From NCBI GenBank assembly GCA_028288545.1, contig JAQBNQ010000109.1, forward strand, positions 1-7,118: DNA of 7,118 nucleotides, written 5' to 3'. Under the pieces are notes generated by a model that saw only the letters and a list, made by a program, of their open reading frames with translations, had not been told where the DNA came from and did not search any database. Within the stretch, counting starts at the first letter, position 1. Every line of letters begins with the position of its first letter. Origin of the DNA: Bacteroidota bacterium. Lineage in GTDB: Bacteria; Bacteroidota; Bacteroidia; Chitinophagales; LD1. The position numbers and the translations under genes were made by a program. Of this stretch, positions 5,586 to 7,118 are shown one piece after another.

Positions 5586-7118
5586 TTGCCGTAAAATATT
5601 TTTTGAACCAATATTGAAATACCAGCAGCCCCCATATGGTAGCATGTACATCGCCTGGATTAGCGGAAAATATTTTCTGTTTTAGCATTTCTATTTTATC
5701 GTAATTGAAAATCCCCTGCTCAATAATAAAATTCTTTTCAAGCAATTCATTTTCTATCATCGGTCGTAACCCGGTTCGTATCCATTTTAAAAGGGGCACT
5801 TCAAAGCCGTGCTTTGGCCGGTTAAATATTTCATCCGGCAACACATCTCTGAAAGCGTCTTTCAGTATTTTTTTTGTTTCGTCGCCCGATATTTTAAAGG
5901 CTACCGGCAACGAAAATGCATAATCTACCACCGTATAATCAAGCAGTGGCACCCGTACTTCAAGGCTATTGGCCATGCTCATCAGGTCTACCTTGGTTAG
6001 CATATCGTTGGGTAGTACCATTTTAGTATCGGCGTAAAGCACATCGTTCAAATCACCATTTTCTTTCACCACATCCAGTACAAAACGCTTCCTTTTTTCC
6101 AACTCAGTTTCGCTGTACAGGTTTTTATCCTTTAAAAGAGAAACCGCGTCCTGTTGCGAATTGAAAATGCACCAGCGCCAGTATCGCTCACTTGCACTTA
6201 GCTGCAAACCTTCGCTATAACGGGTAAGCTGCCTGAACAAATTGGTAAACTTAGAATGCCTTGATTGTGGGAGGGTCTTAAATAAAGGTAAGCCAATTTT
6301 AAGCAGCGAATTGAAAAGGTTTTTATCCCGGGCCCTCATCTCAGCCTTATGCTTATTGTAGCCGGCAAATAGCTCATCACCCCCATCGCCCGAAAGTGAA
6401 ACGGTAACTTTTTCTCTTGTTTTTTTGCTCAACACATACACAGCTATAGCCGATGAATCAGCAAAAGGTTCATCGGTATAATCCAGCACTGAAAATATAT
6501 TCTCAAACATTTCGTCGTTCGAAATTGAAAAAACCGTGTGGTTGGTCTTAAATTTTTTAGCTACCAGGTTGGCATATTGTGTTTCATCAAAATAAGGATC
6601 GTCCTTATAGCCGATGGAAAAAGTATTGAGATGCGGTACATACTTTGTGGCACAGGCCGTAACAATGGAAGAGTCGATCCCCCCACTCAAAAAAGCACCT
6701 AGCGGAACATCAGATACCAACCTGCGCTCCACCGCTTCTTCCACCAGCTTTCTCAATCCTGCCTTTGCAGTTTCATAGTCCCTTCCGGCAGCGCTTATTC
6801 TTTCACCGGGTTGATAGGGTACCTGGTAAAAACTGTTTTCCGATATGTTTCCGTTTGCGTCAATTACAGCATAATGCCCGGGTTTAAGTTTCCGGGTATT
6901 TTTTAAAATAGAGTTAGTGCCGGGCAAATAATTTAACTGCAGGTAAAGCGCCAGCGAATTAAAATCTATTTCTTTTTTAATAGGGAATTTAAAAATCGCT
7001 TTCAGTTCTGAAGCAAAGACCACCATAGCTTCGTCCTCATAAATATGCAGCGGCTTTATACCAAATCTATCGCGGGCCAGAAAAATTTCGTTGGTCTGTT
7101 TGTCAAAAATTGCAAAAG
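5578..7118 (-). CDS. asnB: Asparagine synthase (glutamine-hydrolysing) family amidotransferase, 5' end cut off by window edge
   Basis: Class II glutamine amidotransferase fused to an ATP-dependent synthetase; the family moves ammonia from glutamine to an acyl-adenylate, classically aspartate. The open frame continues to base 7118 without a start that makes sense: the ATG at 7026 falls inside the conserved glutaminase domain, and the 30 codons before it read as AsnB sequence. In the 512 residues present, the end of the glutaminase domain shows FLARDRFGIKPL (12-23) and FASELKAIF (34-42). About 100 N-terminal residues with the catalytic Cys lie outside. The synthetase domain has the ATP pyrophosphatase loop LSGGIDSS (143-150), FSIGY (166-170), SLSGDGGDELFAGY (240-253), MLTKVDLMSMANSLEVRVPL (372-391) and NRPKHGFEVPLLKW (432-445). 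No key synthetase motif is broken. AsnB paralogues are common in polysaccharide clusters, where some (for example WbpS) are tied to amidation of sugar acids. Whether this one makes asparagine or a sugar amide cannot be told from the sequence. Confidence 0.95.
   Translation of the reverse strand, partial: FAIFDKQTNEIFLARDRFGIKPLHIYEDEAMVVFASELKAIFKFPIKKEIDFNSLALYLQLNYLPGTNSILKNTRKLKPGHYAVIDANGNISENSFYQVPYQPGERISAAGRDYETAKAGLRKLVEEAVERRLVSDVPLGAFLSGGIDSSIVTACATKYVPHLNTFSIGYKDDPYFDETQYANLVAKKFKTNHTVFSISNDEMFENIFSVLDYTDEPFADSSAIAVYVLSKKTREKVTVSLSGDGGDELFAGYNKHKAEMRARDKNLFNSLLKIGLPLFKTLPQSRHSKFTNLFRQLTRYSEGLQLSASERYWRWCIFNSQQDAVSLLKDKNLYSETELEKRKRFVLDVVKENGDLNDVLYADTKMVLPNDMLTKVDLMSMANSLEVRVPLLDYTVVDYAFSLPVAFKISGDETKKILKDAFRDVLPDEIFNRPKHGFEVPLLKWIRTGLRPMIENELLEKNFIIEQGIFNYDKIEMLKQKIFSANPGDVHATIWGLLVFQYWFKKYFTANA

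Noticed and set aside
7024..7026. ATG at 7026 as the start of asnB
   Set aside because: The frame stays open to the window edge, and the upstream codons encode conserved glutaminase-domain sequence (FLARDRFGIKPL), so the true start lies outside.

Overview
The window is about 7.1 kb of one tightly packed, minus-strand gene cluster for making and exporting a cell-surface polysaccharide (exopolysaccharide or capsule). Read in the direction of transcription, from the right edge to the left, it holds: an AsnB-type glutamine-dependent amidotransferase (5' end outside the window), a GT4-fold glycosyltransferase, a Wza/BexD-type outer-membrane export lipoprotein, a Wzc-type bacterial tyrosine kinase/co-polymerase, and a WecA/MraY-type polyprenyl-phosphate sugar-1-phosphate transferase (3' end outside the window). 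No credible plus-strand gene, RNA gene, insertion sequence or CRISPR array was seen.

The organism is most likely a member of the Bacteroidota, plausibly a Sphingobacteriaceae-like soil or freshwater genus (Mucilaginibacter/Pedobacter type). This is an inference. It rests on moderate G+C, almost no Shine-Dalgarno sequences, a TAnnTTTG-type -7 promoter match, a short (259 aa) Wza lipoprotein with an LPSC lipobox, and the style of the glycosyltransferase N-terminus (RIINRLNLGGPT). It cannot be narrowed further without a database search.

Layout: asnB (5578-7118) overlaps the glycosyltransferase (4401-5585) by 8 nt. A 55-nt gap (4346-4400), carrying a possible promoter, separates that gene from wza (3566-4345). 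wza overlaps wzc (1111-3576) by 11 nt, and wzc must start with TTG. A 31-nt gap (1080-1110) leads to the polyprenyl-phosphate transferase (1-1079). Such packing suggests one operon, possibly with an internal promoter before the export genes.

Working model: the membrane transferase loads the first sugar phosphate onto undecaprenyl phosphate at the inner membrane. The glycosyltransferase adds a further sugar. The AsnB-like enzyme may amidate a sugar acid of the repeat unit, or may simply make asparagine. After flipping and polymerisation (wzx/wzy are not in this window), the Wzc kinase spans the periplasm and controls chain length through tyrosine phosphorylation of its C-terminal tail. Wza provides the outer-membrane channel.

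The system itself is a recognisable Wzx/Wzy-type export locus, and I see no evidence for a wholly new kind of system. The most interesting details are the extreme Tyr-Gly repeat tail of the kinase, an eight-G tract inside wza that could act as a slippage switch, the TTG start of the kinase inside the end of wza, and a variant catalytic motif in the polyprenyl-phosphate transferase.
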